DNA from: Ktedonospora formicarum
GTDB lineage: Bacteria; Chloroflexota; Ktedonobacteria; Ktedonobacterales; Ktedonobacteraceae
NCBI RefSeq assembly: GCF_016587355.1
Contig: NZ_BNJF01000009.1
Location: 62,001-126,000 of the forward strand
Length of the DNA stretch: 64,000 bases
Reading direction: 5' to 3'
Positions 8,139 to 16,539 of this stretch are shown in pieces (the first letter of the stretch is position 1; the number at the start of each line of letters is the position of its first letter). Below the pieces are notes generated by a model, which was given only the letters and a program-made list of their open reading frames with translations, had not been told where the DNA came from and did no database searches. A program made the position numbers and the translations under genes.

Positions 8139-9380
8139 ATGACCAACACAGAAGTCATTCCACCACAGCCCGTTTCCCTTTGGCGCAATCGTGACTATCT
8201 CTTGCTTTGGCTCGGCAACGCCGTCTCCTCGCTCGGCACTTCATGCACACAGTTTGCGTTTCCACTGCTCATTGTGGGACTGACGCGTTCGATCGCTGCT
8301 GCCTCCCTCGCGTATAGCCTGGGACAGCTCCCCTACGTCCTGTTGAGTCTCCCCGCCGGGTCGCTGGTGGATCGCTGGCCGCGCAAACGCGTGATGCTGC
8401 TCTCTACCTTCTGCTTGATGGTGTGCGTGGCGAGTACTCCCCTGGTGCTGAGCCTTTCCAGCGGAGCACTGCGGCTGCTTCTCCTCTACGCCATCGCCTT
8501 TAGCCTGGGAGCCATTTCGCTTTTCTACGAGCTAGCCCAATTTGCAGCACTGGCATGGATAGTGCCAAAGAGCCAGCTCACCACAGCAGTCGCACAGAAC
8601 GAGGTGATTGTTGGCTCCAGCGCGCTTGTCGGACCCGCCCTGGGTAGCTGGCTCTATAGCATCAGCAGGTTGCTCCCGTTCGTCACCGACGCGCTTTCCT
8701 CCCTGATCTTGCTTAGCTCACTCTTCTCCATACGCTCGCCCTTGCAAGATGAACGGAGGACACAGCGTCACCACCTGCTCCAAGAAGTGCGCGAGGGGCT
8801 CACCTGGCTGCGGGAGCATATGGTCATACGCTCGATCTTTCTCATTTCCAGCTATGTCAACCTCACCATCACAGCCAGTATGCTTCTCGTCCTGGACATT
8901 GTGCAACAGCAGCATATCCCGTCGGTGCTCTACGGCTTGATCGGAGCATGTGGCGGCATCGGGAATCTGCTTGGCGCGGCGCTCTGCCCGCCGTTGCAGC
9001 GGCGCATACGCTTTGGCCTCATGCTTTGCTGTGCCCTGATCGTGTTCGTGGTGCTCTTCCCTCTCTATGGCTTCATCACGACGCCACTGCTGTTGGGAGC
9101 TGTCTTCGCGGCCATTGCTCTCTCCGACTCGATCCGTGCTATCTTCATGGACAGTTATCGCTTCGCTGTCGTTCCCGATGCCCTGCAAGGCCGCGTCAAT
9201 AGCGTCTCTCGCCTGATCTTGTTCAGCGTCCAAACCCTCGGCTCCTTCGCACTCGGGCTGAGCCTGGAGCATTTGGGTGTGTTGCCGACCGTGGGCATTG
9301 TGTGGAGTGGCCTGCTTCTTATCACCGGATGGTTGTTTCTCTCCCGGCACATGCGGCAAGCGACATTCCCACACGAGTAA
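8139..9380 (+). CDS. MFS transporter (drug-exporter type)
   Basis: 413-residue major facilitator protein of the inner membrane, probably exporting a drug or other small molecule by proton antiport. About twelve hydrophobic segments are visible. The N-terminus SLWRNRDYLLLWLGNAVSSLG and the loop after TM2, GSLVDRWPRKRVML, are the usual MFS motif-A region; the second half repeats the pattern (FRFAVVPDALQGRVNSVSRL). The ATG at 8139 follows GAAAGGATG; an upstream ATG at 8022 would add 39 poorly conserved residues. It is a single-gene unit with a hairpin-rich leader and a strong hairpin just downstream. Substrate not predictable. Confidence 0.9.
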   Translation: MTNTEVIPPQPVSLWRNRDYLLLWLGNAVSSLGTSCTQFAFPLLIVGLTRSIAAASLAYSLGQLPYVLLSLPAGSLVDRWPRKRVMLLSTFCLMVCVASTPLVLSLSSGALRLLLLYAIAFSLGAISLFYELAQFAALAWIVPKSQLTTAVAQNEVIVGSSALVGPALGSWLYSISRLLPFVTDALSSLILLSSLFSIRSPLQDERRTQRHHLLQEVREGLTWLREHMVIRSIFLISSYVNLTITASMLLVLDIVQQQHIPSVLYGLIGACGGIGNLLGAALCPPLQRRIRFGLMLCCALIVFVVLFPLYGFITTPLLLGAVFAAIALSDSIRAIFMDSYRFAVVPDALQGRVNSVSRLILFSVQTLGSFALGLSLEHLGVLPTVGIVWSGLLLITGWLFLSRHMRQATFPHE

Positions 9381-9441
9381 ATCCCACCATGCCGCTGCTG
9401 ATACTCATGTATAAATCGCAGCATTCTGTGAAAGGAAATAG

Positions 9442-9490
9442 GCACAAGTATCTGAGGAAATAGCCTTCAAATTGCCTCAGATACTTGTGC
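9442..9490. terminator. 16-bp stem hairpin between convergent genes
   Basis: Perfect arms GCACAAGTATCTGAGG (9442-9457) and CCTCAGATACTTGTGC (9475-9490) with a 17-base loop. It lies 60 bases after the exporter stop and touches the end of the minus-strand reading frame at 9477. No T-tract follows on either strand, so it may protect 3' ends or work as a bidirectional terminator. Confidence 0.55.
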
Positions 9491-10193
9491 TGAAATTGCT
9501 TCGCCAAATTTGGGATTTACAGGTGCTCCAATCATTCTTTTCGCCTTGCACCCATTGTTGCTCTGTCTGAAGCGTCTGTGTCTTTCGCCTCTCATGAGCA
9601 GGATAACGAAGAATCCCATTGCGGAGTTGAAGTTGACGCAATGCTGCACATTCAGGGCATTCTCCACACGCCACTCCGCTGTCCTGAAAGCGTTTTGGAT
9701 CGATATCTAGCACATCAGAAAAGATGCATCTTAGCGTGTTTGCCGACGGTGTCTGATTGCCCACTGGATCGCGGACAGCCGCTCTTTCAACCAGGTTTCC
9801 TTTACGTTTCCGCCCTTCTCCATTTGCGGCTGGATTGACTGTCTGAGCTGACTTCCTCTCGTTGGCATGAGTATCTACTAATTGCTGGAGTTCTTGTTCA
9901 CTTTGTACTTTGGCTCGCGCCACTCGATGCTCTCCTGTTCGAGCTTTCATCTCTAAACGAGCCCGCTGGTCGGGCTGTAATGCCAGCCCAAGGATACGAA
10001 GATGCCCTACGGGGTCAAGCAATCTTTCACCAACGAGATCATCGGTTAGGTTTGCATGATCTGGATGCCTGGTTGGCTTCCACAAGCATACGAGTTGAAG
10101 ACTAGCTTCCTGTGGAACATGAATTGGAGCATCAGGCATGAGCGAAGCAAGATGGGATCGCTTGTAGTATCCGACCGTTCGTCTCAAAAGCAA
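9477..10193 (-). CDS. Unrecognised protein with a Cys-x2-Cys pair
   Basis: 238-residue reading frame of unknown function. It is rich in charged residues, with a heptad-like stretch around residues 70-115 (RARLEMKARTGEHRVARAKV) and a late CGECPECAALRQLQLRNG segment whose CxxC...C spacing could bind a metal. It starts 30 bases after the end of the J-domain gene in the same direction, so the two may form an operon. The 3' end runs into a hairpin. No family was recognised; it could be a genuine accessory gene or a chance frame. Confidence 0.45.
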   Translation of the reverse strand: MLLRRTVGYYKRSHLASLMPDAPIHVPQEASLQLVCLWKPTRHPDHANLTDDLVGERLLDPVGHLRILGLALQPDQRARLEMKARTGEHRVARAKVQSEQELQQLVDTHANERKSAQTVNPAANGEGRKRKGNLVERAAVRDPVGNQTPSANTLRCIFSDVLDIDPKRFQDSGVACGECPECAALRQLQLRNGILRYPAHERRKTQTLQTEQQWVQGEKNDWSTCKSQIWRSNFSTSI

Positions 10194-10568
10194 CGTGAAG
10201 GGATGGGCTCCTCACGCTTATTTTCTAGCCAACAAGCGAACCGGACTTTATGTACGTTTTCAAGAGAGTATGGGCATATTGGAGTGTTTTGAATTTTGCT
10301 TCGTCCCCGCCCATATCTGGATGATAGCGCTTGGCAAGCTGGCGATACTGCCGTTTCAGATCCTCTTGCGTAGCTGTATGATCCAGGCCAAAGAAGTGCA
10401 ATGCATTCTCTATACCAGCCCGAGAGACTTGATATGGCTCTTGAAAGCTAGAATATTGCTGTTCGGCGCGCATCCTGGCCTCCCATAACAATGTTTCAAG
10501 TGGAGCTGAAAATTCTAGCCAGGTTGCAAAGTGTAAGAGCAATAGTTTGTGCAAACACCAGTAATTAC

Positions 10569-12052
10569 TGACATCCCATCATAACTCGTTGGGAGGAGAA
10601 AGAGCGTGTAAGAAAGCGGTAATCTTGGGAGGCAAAGTCCCATGCTCAGAAGCGTAGCGCGAGAGAATGGCCTGAGTGGCCAGCATCTCCAGCAAACGTG
10701 CCAGACCGCGTAACAAGACGATCTTGCCAGGAAAGCGACCACGATGGGGAACAAATCCGCCGAGTTTGGCGAGCAATTGGACCTCTTCCCAGGAGAAGGT
10801 CACCCCCATCTCATACAAAAAGCCTGCTGCAACCCAAGCCAGAGCGACCAATGTCTTGATGGCCTGCCAATCAAGGACTTGCACCTCATCCCAGGCGAAG
10901 CACGTCTTGGTAAACTTGAAGCTCTCCTCGACTCCCCATCTTTGCCGATACATACAAAAGATGCGCATGGCCTCGGCTTCGGTTTCCGCCGGCCAGTCGG
11001 TGATCAACCACCACGGCTCCCACGGGCAATTGAGGATGCGCACCTGCACCAACCAGAGATCCTTGGGCAGGATCTGATCTGGCTCCTGGCTCAGACGACG
11101 AACCTCGCTGTGATAGGTGAGCCCAACTGAGCAGGCCGAAATTTCCACATCCACCTCTTGCCGCTTGGGATGAGCCTGCTTCCCCAGGGGCACCTCCATG
11201 TTGGTGCGTACCATTGCCAGCATCTTCAGCCGTTTGCTTGCCTCCTGTAACGGCCCCTTGCTCCAGGCCTTTGACTCTGTTTGCCATTGGACCAATCGCT
11301 TCCGCTGGCAGACTCGGCAGACCACGTGTTCCTGCTGCTCCCACATCGTGCGCCAGACCGCGACATCGTCAAAGCCACTATCGAGCACCCAGGTCACCTG
11401 AGACTGCACCTGGCCATCTTTCATTGCCTCATGCACCGTCATGAGCATGGTTTGGACTTCGGCGGGTTCGCTCACGAAACCGGGTTCCTCGCTACTGAAC
11501 ACTTTCTGATAGAGAATCCCCCGCTGCTTTGGGGTGACTGCCAGTACGGTGAGCGTACGGTAGCCCGGCACCAATTTCTTGTTCTGATCGCGGACCTGCA
11601 TCAGATATGGCATTTCTTGCGCATACGGTTTACAGAGCTCGGAGCCATCAGCAATGAACCACACCTCGTCCGCTTTGCTTTCCCGCAACTGCCCCACTCC
11701 CACTTGCCGCAAGCGTGCTGTCAGCTCCTCGGCGTCTAGCTCTGAGCGCTTGGTACTCTCTCCTTTGGCCATCCGCAACACCCGTTGCGCCCCATTCTTA
11801 CTCTGGCTCAGTTCTTGAGAAGACGCTGCGATACGAGTGCCGATCACACTTCCACTCGCGATGATCCCCTTCACCGTTTCCAGCAATGCCCGCCACGTCC
11901 TGCGATCCCTTATCAAGCTTGCGAATGGCTTCAGATACGCTTGGAATGGGTCCGTCCAGGTGCTTCTCCATTCCATGTGTCTCATCCTTTCTCTCTGGTT
12001 TGGTTTCTCTCTTGATTCTAGCACCCTCCCTGGATTTATGAGTGGTTGTCAG
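10569..12052 (-). mobile_element. IS4-family insertion sequence with 8-bp palindromic target
   Basis: 1,484-bp element inside the J-domain gene. The ends read TGACATCCCATCATAA at 10569 and, inward from 12052, CTGACAACCACTCATAA. The 8-base GTAATTAC, itself a palindrome, is repeated at 10561-10568 and 12053-12060. The reading frame of the host gene closes exactly when element and one repeat are removed, which confirms the boundaries. Because the target is palindromic, the end position is uncertain by one base. It differs in sequence from the IS4 element at 1626-3111. Confidence 0.9.
10579..11976 (-). CDS. IS4-family DDE transposase
   Basis: About 465 residues from the ATG at 11976 (MEWRSTWTDPFQAYLKPFAS), preceded by an AAAGGATGAG stretch; earlier Met codons up to 12024 are possible. 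Candidate catalytic residues are the Asp in VWFIADGSELC, the Asp in TWVLDSGFDD and the Glu in YRQRWGVEESFKFTK. The frame is complete and fills the element from end to end. Cut-and-paste transposition would be expected to leave the 8-base duplication seen. Confidence 0.88.
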   Translation of the reverse strand: MEWRSTWTDPFQAYLKPFASLIRDRRTWRALLETVKGIIASGSVIGTRIAASSQELSQSKNGAQRVLRMAKGESTKRSELDAEELTARLRQVGVGQLRESKADEVWFIADGSELCKPYAQEMPYLMQVRDQNKKLVPGYRTLTVLAVTPKQRGILYQKVFSSEEPGFVSEPAEVQTMLMTVHEAMKDGQVQSQVTWVLDSGFDDVAVWRTMWEQQEHVVCRVCQRKRLVQWQTESKAWSKGPLQEASKRLKMLAMVRTNMEVPLGKQAHPKRQEVDVEISACSVGLTYHSEVRRLSQEPDQILPKDLWLVQVRILNCPWEPWWLITDWPAETEAEAMRIFCMYRQRWGVEESFKFTKTCFAWDEVQVLDWQAIKTLVALAWVAAGFLYEMGVTFSWEEVQLLAKLGGFVPHRGRFPGKIVLLRGLARLLEMLATQAILSRYASEHGTLPPKITAFLHALSPPNEL

Positions 12053-12271
12053 GTAATTACCCTTGACACTATATCGTTCATCCGTACGATAGAGCGCAGC
12101 ATACTCAGGGAGGAGGCGATAGGCATTGATGGCTTTGCGCAAGGTAGCAAATGCGCCCTTCACCGATTGGCGAACTTCTCGATTGCGTGAATTTATACCG
12201 TGATCCTCTATATGGATCCTATAATAATCATTCCCTACATCATAAATGTTTTTTACACGTAATAGGTACAT

Positions 12272-13589
12272 TCGTGATCCTCAACCATGTGTGATACATC
12301 GTGGTTCTTTCTTTTTCTCTCTCCGTTCGGCAAATGCGGTATGCATGACAATTATATCACTAACGATGGTCCGGATCAGTAAAGATACGAACGATGGTTT
12401 TTTGAAAATCATCCAGAGGTGAAAACTGGAATCGACCCGATTTGGAAGAGCACCTGAAGTGAAGGGAGAAGGAAGAGCATCTCTGCTTTCGCAGAGAAAC
12501 CACGAACAGCACCAAACCCTTGATTGTTCTATTCTTGTGCGCTTCATCGGGCGTTTCAAAACGCACAAGAAATGCCTGCTCTTGCCGTGTCGTGCCAGGT
12601 GCATGAGGTGTTAGTCCTGGAGTGCAAGGGGGAGCACGCGGAGAGCGCGGAAACCGAGAACGCATGCACTAGGAATGTGTTAAGCTTGTTCTAAAGGCTG
12701 CATGTGGGTCCTCTATAAAGGGGGCATATGAGATTCATTGGAGATGATCTGCGTCAGGGTGCGCGCTGGCGAGGGGATGCATGTGCTTGTCGCGAGCGCG
12801 CCCGTGTTTGCTCACTCTGGTTCAGTGCTTTGAAGGCACGATGGCGTTCTTCCTAGTTCTCTTCTTGCATTCCTTAGAGACGAATTCGCCTTGGAGGGGG
12901 CGCACCCAGAGCAGGCGCGCATCCTCTAGCACCTCCGTGCCATCGCCCAGCCCAAGTAGGTTCAGGCTATCATCAAGCCGATTCACGGCGACCCAGTACG
13001 GGAAGAGGTGGCTGTGGTATCCTCCAAGAGGATCTGCCCACGGATGTCGATCGTCGCGATGTCCTCATAGTGTTTAGTAAAGAGTTGCCGCCTCTCGTAT
13101 AGCGTGGACGTACTCAGGCAGAGGAAGCACCACAGATTCCCTTATCCTCAAGAAAGTTGTCTGTATTCTACCATGTTGCCATCAATTACCTACGTTCGAG
13201 CGATAGATGCCTATAGTGTTATTGTGTCCGCTCCACAGCTTGACAGCATTGAGCGATTCGTCACTGAAGAGGGGTTTGGCAAAAACAAGCGCGTTGCCCA
13301 TAGCATTTCTCTTTGGAGGTCAGCATTTTCATGCGCGTGTCAGGTTTGTATAACCAGCCAAACACCAGCATCTGGACCACATCGATTTCACTGAACGTTT
13401 GTTGTTGCCGGATACAATCTGTCTGACGCGTGGACCTATTGGCTCTCTCTTCTAGAAAAGATGTGGGCATCTGCCTGATCTGTGCGGTATTTGACATCAA
13501 GTTGCTCCTTATGTGAGGAATGTTGTTCGCAATCTCATGTTCGCCGTGTGAGCAGCATTTCCAAAACACATTTTTGTTGCACTATTTTC
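12272..13589. other. Gene-poor stretch with decayed coding
   Basis: No convincing intact gene in 1.3 kb. On the minus strand 12822-13060 there is a family-like but startless reading, ADPLGGYHSHLFPYWVAVNR followed by LDDSLNLLGLGDGTEVLEDA, ending at a stop at 12822; it looks like the C-terminus of a lost gene. A 96-codon plus-strand frame at 13104 has no recognisable content. The first 100 bases contain the promoter side of the J-domain gene and are AT-rich. Confidence 0.35.
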
Positions 13590-13985
13590 TTATGCTATAC
13601 GCTTCATATCGTATATCTCGGTCTTTTCATCCAGGCGATGCTGATAAATCTGTACAGCATAGATGGTAGTATTCAATGGTAACAGCAGGTATTCAACACT
13701 TTCACCTTCGACCGGGCGTACATTGAGTGTTCCACGCTTAATGAGTCGAAAGGTGCGTTCTTCGTTGGCATCAAGCATGCCGAGCAGGTGATAATCGTGG
13801 TAGACCTGCCATGGAAGCTGGGTCGTATTTTCGACTATCAGTGTCTCGTGGTCATCTTTAAAATGCAGGCGCACGCGACGCAGAATACGCCTCAACCAGC
13901 CACCAGAACGCTGAGGGGTTGGTTCGAGTGGCAGTTTCTTGCTTTTTTGCACCTCAGATGGTGTGGTAATGAGTAGCAGCTTCAT
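13590..13985 (-). CDS. Small unrecognised protein of the sigma-factor unit
   Basis: 131 residues, start MKLLLITTPSEVQKSKKLPL. The basic N-terminus (RSGGWLRRILRRVRLHF) is followed by a beta-rich region (DDHETLIVENTTQLPWQVYH to YLLLPLNTTIYAVQIYQHRL) that could fold as a small beta domain. It lies 51 bases after the pseudo-peptidase gene on the same strand and probably shares its transcript. No membrane segment or catalytic motif. The family was not recognised; placement suggests a role in the same regulatory pathway. Confidence 0.65.
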   Translation of the reverse strand: MKLLLITTPSEVQKSKKLPLEPTPQRSGGWLRRILRRVRLHFKDDHETLIVENTTQLPWQVYHDYHLLGMLDANEERTFRLIKRGTLNVRPVEGESVEYLLLPLNTTIYAVQIYQHRLDEKTEIYDMKRIA

Positions 13986-14036
13986 TCTCCAAGCCTTTCT
14001 TTCACGAAGCGTTGAAGTCCGACCTCCAGTTCTCGT

Positions 14037-14867
14037 TTATCTGACGAGGGTAACATGCTCATCTTCGGCAGCGACAGAGGAATGACAAATGGCGGCAATG
14101 CGCTCATTGAGTGACAGCTCGCCCCAGGGAGCGCGCGAGGGAGTGCGACTGCGAGCGGCTAACGCATGCAGGCCTCGGCATGCCTGTTCTCGTCCAATCC
14201 ACTCGGCCATCAATCGGTCCGCTCGAAAAGCTATTTGACGAGCGTGATGACCCAAAAGCCAGAAGCAGACAATGGTCGATACCCAGAAACATGCCAGGAG
14301 GAAGAGGGCAAGGAGAAAGGAAACAGAGTGCCAGAATACAAGCATGAGTCCACTTGCCAGGATGGATACGCATGCTAAAGTTGAGAGCACAAGACGCGTA
14401 GCTCTGTAGGTCGCTCGGCGGACGTAGATGGAGCGAGCGAAACCACTCGCGAGTAAGAGATCTCGTTCCGCTTGACTGAGCGAGTGGATTCGCTGGGCTG
14501 GGAGTGAGAGGCAAATGGCTGGTTTCTTGAACAGAGAAACAGAGACAAAGGGAACGTGAACGCGTGGAAGAACCCTGCACTGTATGTTTTGTGCTGCATA
14601 AGGCATATCCATCTGTGCTGCAAGACGCGAAAGCGTTGTTTGCATCTCGAATGGAAGCGCTTGGCGAGTTTGCCGCCGTGAAAAATGCCATAGGGAACGA
14701 GTCCATCGTCTCTGAGGGGGGCGAGGTGGTAAGTGCGATGAGAGCCGCTGCCAGGACGAGAGGGGAAGTGGTTGTTCTGGTAAAGCTGGTCCATAAAACG
14801 CCCTAAGGCGCTCTTCAACGACTTGATGCTCATCATGTGTTTTTTTCCTTGAATACCGCTTAGGCAT
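14037..14867 (-). CDS. Degenerate M48-like membrane protein, likely partner of the sigma factor
   Basis: 276 residues. An N-terminal soluble part (VVEERLRAFYGPALPEQPLP) is followed by a hydrophobic hairpin at about 157-178 and 182-205. The segments around it resemble M48 peptidases: ERDLLLASGFARSIYVRR aligns with the ...LLAHELAH... zinc helix and RQIAFRADRLMAEW with the ExxAD helix, ending in LSLNERIAAI. The zinc-binding His and Glu are replaced (SGFAR instead of HExxH; Ala-Phe-Arg before AD), so peptidase activity is not expected. The ATG is five bases after the sigma stop and has a GGAGA site, giving tight coupling. Probably a membrane sensor or anti-sigma-like partner; this role is inference. 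Confidence 0.75.
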   Translation of the reverse strand: MPKRYSRKKTHDEHQVVEERLRAFYGPALPEQPLPLSSWQRLSSHLPPRPPQRRWTRSLWHFSRRQTRQALPFEMQTTLSRLAAQMDMPYAAQNIQCRVLPRVHVPFVSVSLFKKPAICLSLPAQRIHSLSQAERDLLLASGFARSIYVRRATYRATRLVLSTLACVSILASGLMLVFWHSVSFLLALFLLACFWVSTIVCFWLLGHHARQIAFRADRLMAEWIGREQACRGLHALAARSRTPSRAPWGELSLNERIAAICHSSVAAEDEHVTLVR

Positions 14868-14872
14868 TGTCT

Positions 14873-15424
14873 TTATCTCCTTTCCCTCAAGAGTAGCGTG
14901 CGACACTGCTTTCTCGCACGATTTAAACGTGATTTGACCGTTCCAAGAGGCCATCCTAGAACGTGAGCAATATCCTCCTCGGTCAGGTCGGCTCCATAGC
15001 GCAAGGCAATGACCCGGCATTGATCTGCGTTGAGTTGTGCAAGGACATGTCGTATTTCCTCCCGTTGGACGATGTGTTCTTGTAAATTCATGTCCACATG
15101 CATATTTTCTTGTTCGTCCTCGTGCAGTGCTTCAAAAGAGAGGGCGGTATGATAGCGACGTTGACGCTCCATAACATCGAGTGCATGTCGGTAAAGAATA
15201 CGCACGAACCAGGGGCGAAACGGTTGCCCAAGCTGGAACCGTGGGAGCCCACGCCATGCGAGGACGAAAGCACCCTGCGTGATTTCCTCTGCGAGAGGAC
15301 GATGATGACAGAGGCGCAGAGCCGTTGCCATTGCTAAGGCATGGTGCGTCTCCCAGAGAGAGCGAAATGCCTCCTGGTCTCCGTATGCAGCCTTTCGGAT
15401 ACAGTCATCTTCACCGAAATTCAT
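14873..15424 (-). CDS. ECF-type RNA polymerase sigma factor
   Basis: 183 residues. Region 2 lies at about 16-80 (EAFRSLWETHHALAMATALR ... LAEEITQGAFVLAWRGLPRF) and binds core polymerase and the -10 element. Region 4 at about 125-175 (LAQLNADQCRVIALRYGADL ... LGWPLGTVKSRLNRARKQCR) contains the helix-turn-helix for the -35 element. There is no sigma-1.1 or region 3, as is normal for this class. It is first in a unit with the membrane protein at 14037 and the small protein at 13590. The usual arrangement is release of sigma by a membrane partner; here that partner is an inactive peptidase fold. Confidence 0.93.
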   Translation of the reverse strand: MNFGEDDCIRKAAYGDQEAFRSLWETHHALAMATALRLCHHRPLAEEITQGAFVLAWRGLPRFQLGQPFRPWFVRILYRHALDVMERQRRYHTALSFEALHEDEQENMHVDMNLQEHIVQREEIRHVLAQLNADQCRVIALRYGADLTEEDIAHVLGWPLGTVKSRLNRARKQCRTLLLRERR

Positions 15425-15639
15425 GATCTCCTCCTCTCTTCATAGAGGCATTACGGCGGGAATAGACCAAAAAGTTCCCAAAGAGAACCCAATTTTTTGT
15501 AATGAATGATGTTTGTGCCCTTGCGTGGTCCTCCCCCTCCTTTCGCTGGCTGTGAGACACTTGCGCGGCAGAAACAGATGATCGCGCTGGTGGATGGACG
15601 AGATCACTGTCCAATGGGGGAGTGACACGCTGAACTTTG

Positions 15640-15830
15640 GATCTCAAGGAACACAACGGAAGTTGGCGTTACTGAGTTGGGCTCTTTCGAGGTTAGCCCC
15701 ATCGAGGTTGGTATATGTGAGGATGGCACCTTTGAGATAAGCATTACTGAGCTAGACCCTTCTGAGGCTGGCCCCTCGGAGGTCAGTCCCTCTAAGATTG
15801 ATATTACTTAGATCCACCAGAGCATGGTAG
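15640..15830 (-). pseudogene. Pentapeptide-repeat fragment with in-frame TAG
   Basis: Minus-strand remnant of a pentapeptide-repeat protein. It reads HALVDLSNINLRGTDLRGAS then a TAG near 15752, then in the same frame LSNAYLKGAILTYTNLDGAN and LERAQLSNANFR. A(N/D)LxxA-type repeats would stack as a right-handed beta helix. The upstream part runs into unrelated transposase DNA at about 15840, so the N-terminus is missing too. Related in style to the intact gene at 54365-54793. Confidence 0.6.
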
Positions 15831-15861
15831 TGTGTGTTGCGCCACTTATTCCATTCCAACA

Positions 15862-16391
15862 AACAAGGTGGAGGCTTTGTGAATAAGCTCAAACTCATCC
15901 ATTCAGAGGAAGAATACTCGCTGGACAAGCTGCTCTTGTCGGTAGCAGGCTCCTTGCCACAGAACGTCGTGCAAAACCTGAGCCAACCACTTAGGAGAGT
16001 GCAGCAGGTTGCTAATGCGCTTGGTGCCATCGCGGCACTGCTTGGCGCAGAGCAGGTAGCCTCCCAATTCCGAGAACAGGAGGCTGTGAAGGCGGTCGCG
16101 AAAGGCGATGAGGACCTCAATGGTGAGCAAGAAGGTGCGCACCAAGCGGGCATCGAGCAAGCGATCAAGGTGGACAAGCAGGGGGAAACAAGAAGAGTGC
16201 CAGATCTCTGGTGGTGGCCTGAGCCACGACTTGGGGCTCATATGCCTTACATCGTTTCCGCAGGAATGGGATACTGTGAAGACATGGGAAACCTCCTGGA
16301 TTGGGTGAAAAGTTCTTTGACAATGACGCTTTCACTCTCTCTCAGGAGGTTTCTTTTGGCGAGGTCAGCCGCCGCTAACCTCTTCCTCTAA
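15862..16391. mobile_element. Transposase scraps (ISL3 tail and a DDE N-terminus)
   Basis: Two pieces. On the plus strand GGGFVNKLKLIHSEEE at about 15866 resembles the end of ISL3 transposases (compare GLVEGKVNKLKLIKRMMFGR at 53514). On the minus strand 15903-16241 reads LVHLDRLLDARLVRTFLLTI then FRDRLHSLLFSELGGYLLCA and GTKRISNLLHSPKWLAQVLH, the N-terminus of an IS4/IS701-like transposase cut off before its catalytic part. The long plus-strand frame covering this stretch is mostly the opposite strand of that fragment. Confidence 0.55.
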
Positions 16392-16539
16392 ATGAGGGGT
16401 GTCACATGTTTGCGCTCCCTCATCATCAACGATAGAGGAGCATTTCTATCTCCAAAAACATTTCGAGTGGAGTGAGTATCACTGAGGAGAAAAGGCGGAA
16501 TGGCATAGGCAGTGAAGGAAGGTAGCTGTTCAGCCTTTG

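Larger units (their letters stand above)
10225..12271 (-). pseudogene. J-domain (DnaJ-like) protein, split by an IS4-family element
   Basis: The gene starts at 12271 (MYLLRVKNIYDVGNDYYRI), is interrupted after ...DERYSVKGNY, and resumes at 10568 (WCLHKLLLLHFATWLEFSAP). Removing 10569-12052 plus one copy of the duplicated GTAATTAC restores a single 184-residue frame. The C-terminal 60 residues are a J domain (FFGLDHTATQEDLKRQYRQL, then the HPD motif in KRYHPDMGG), which in this family stimulates DnaK ATPase. The N-terminal 110 residues are unrecognised. The HPD is intact in the downstream fragment, but with no nearby start the fragment is unlikely to be made. Confidence 0.88.

Noticed and set aside
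8718..9374. 218-codon minus-strand frame inside the MFS gene
   Set aside because: It is antisense to a clear 12-helix exporter and is made of low-complexity His/Glu/Arg runs typical of a shadow frame.
15834..16391. 185-codon plus-strand frame that could be taken for a gene
   Set aside because: Most of it lies opposite a recognisable transposase N-terminus on the minus strand, and only the first ~30 codons (ISL3-like) have family character.
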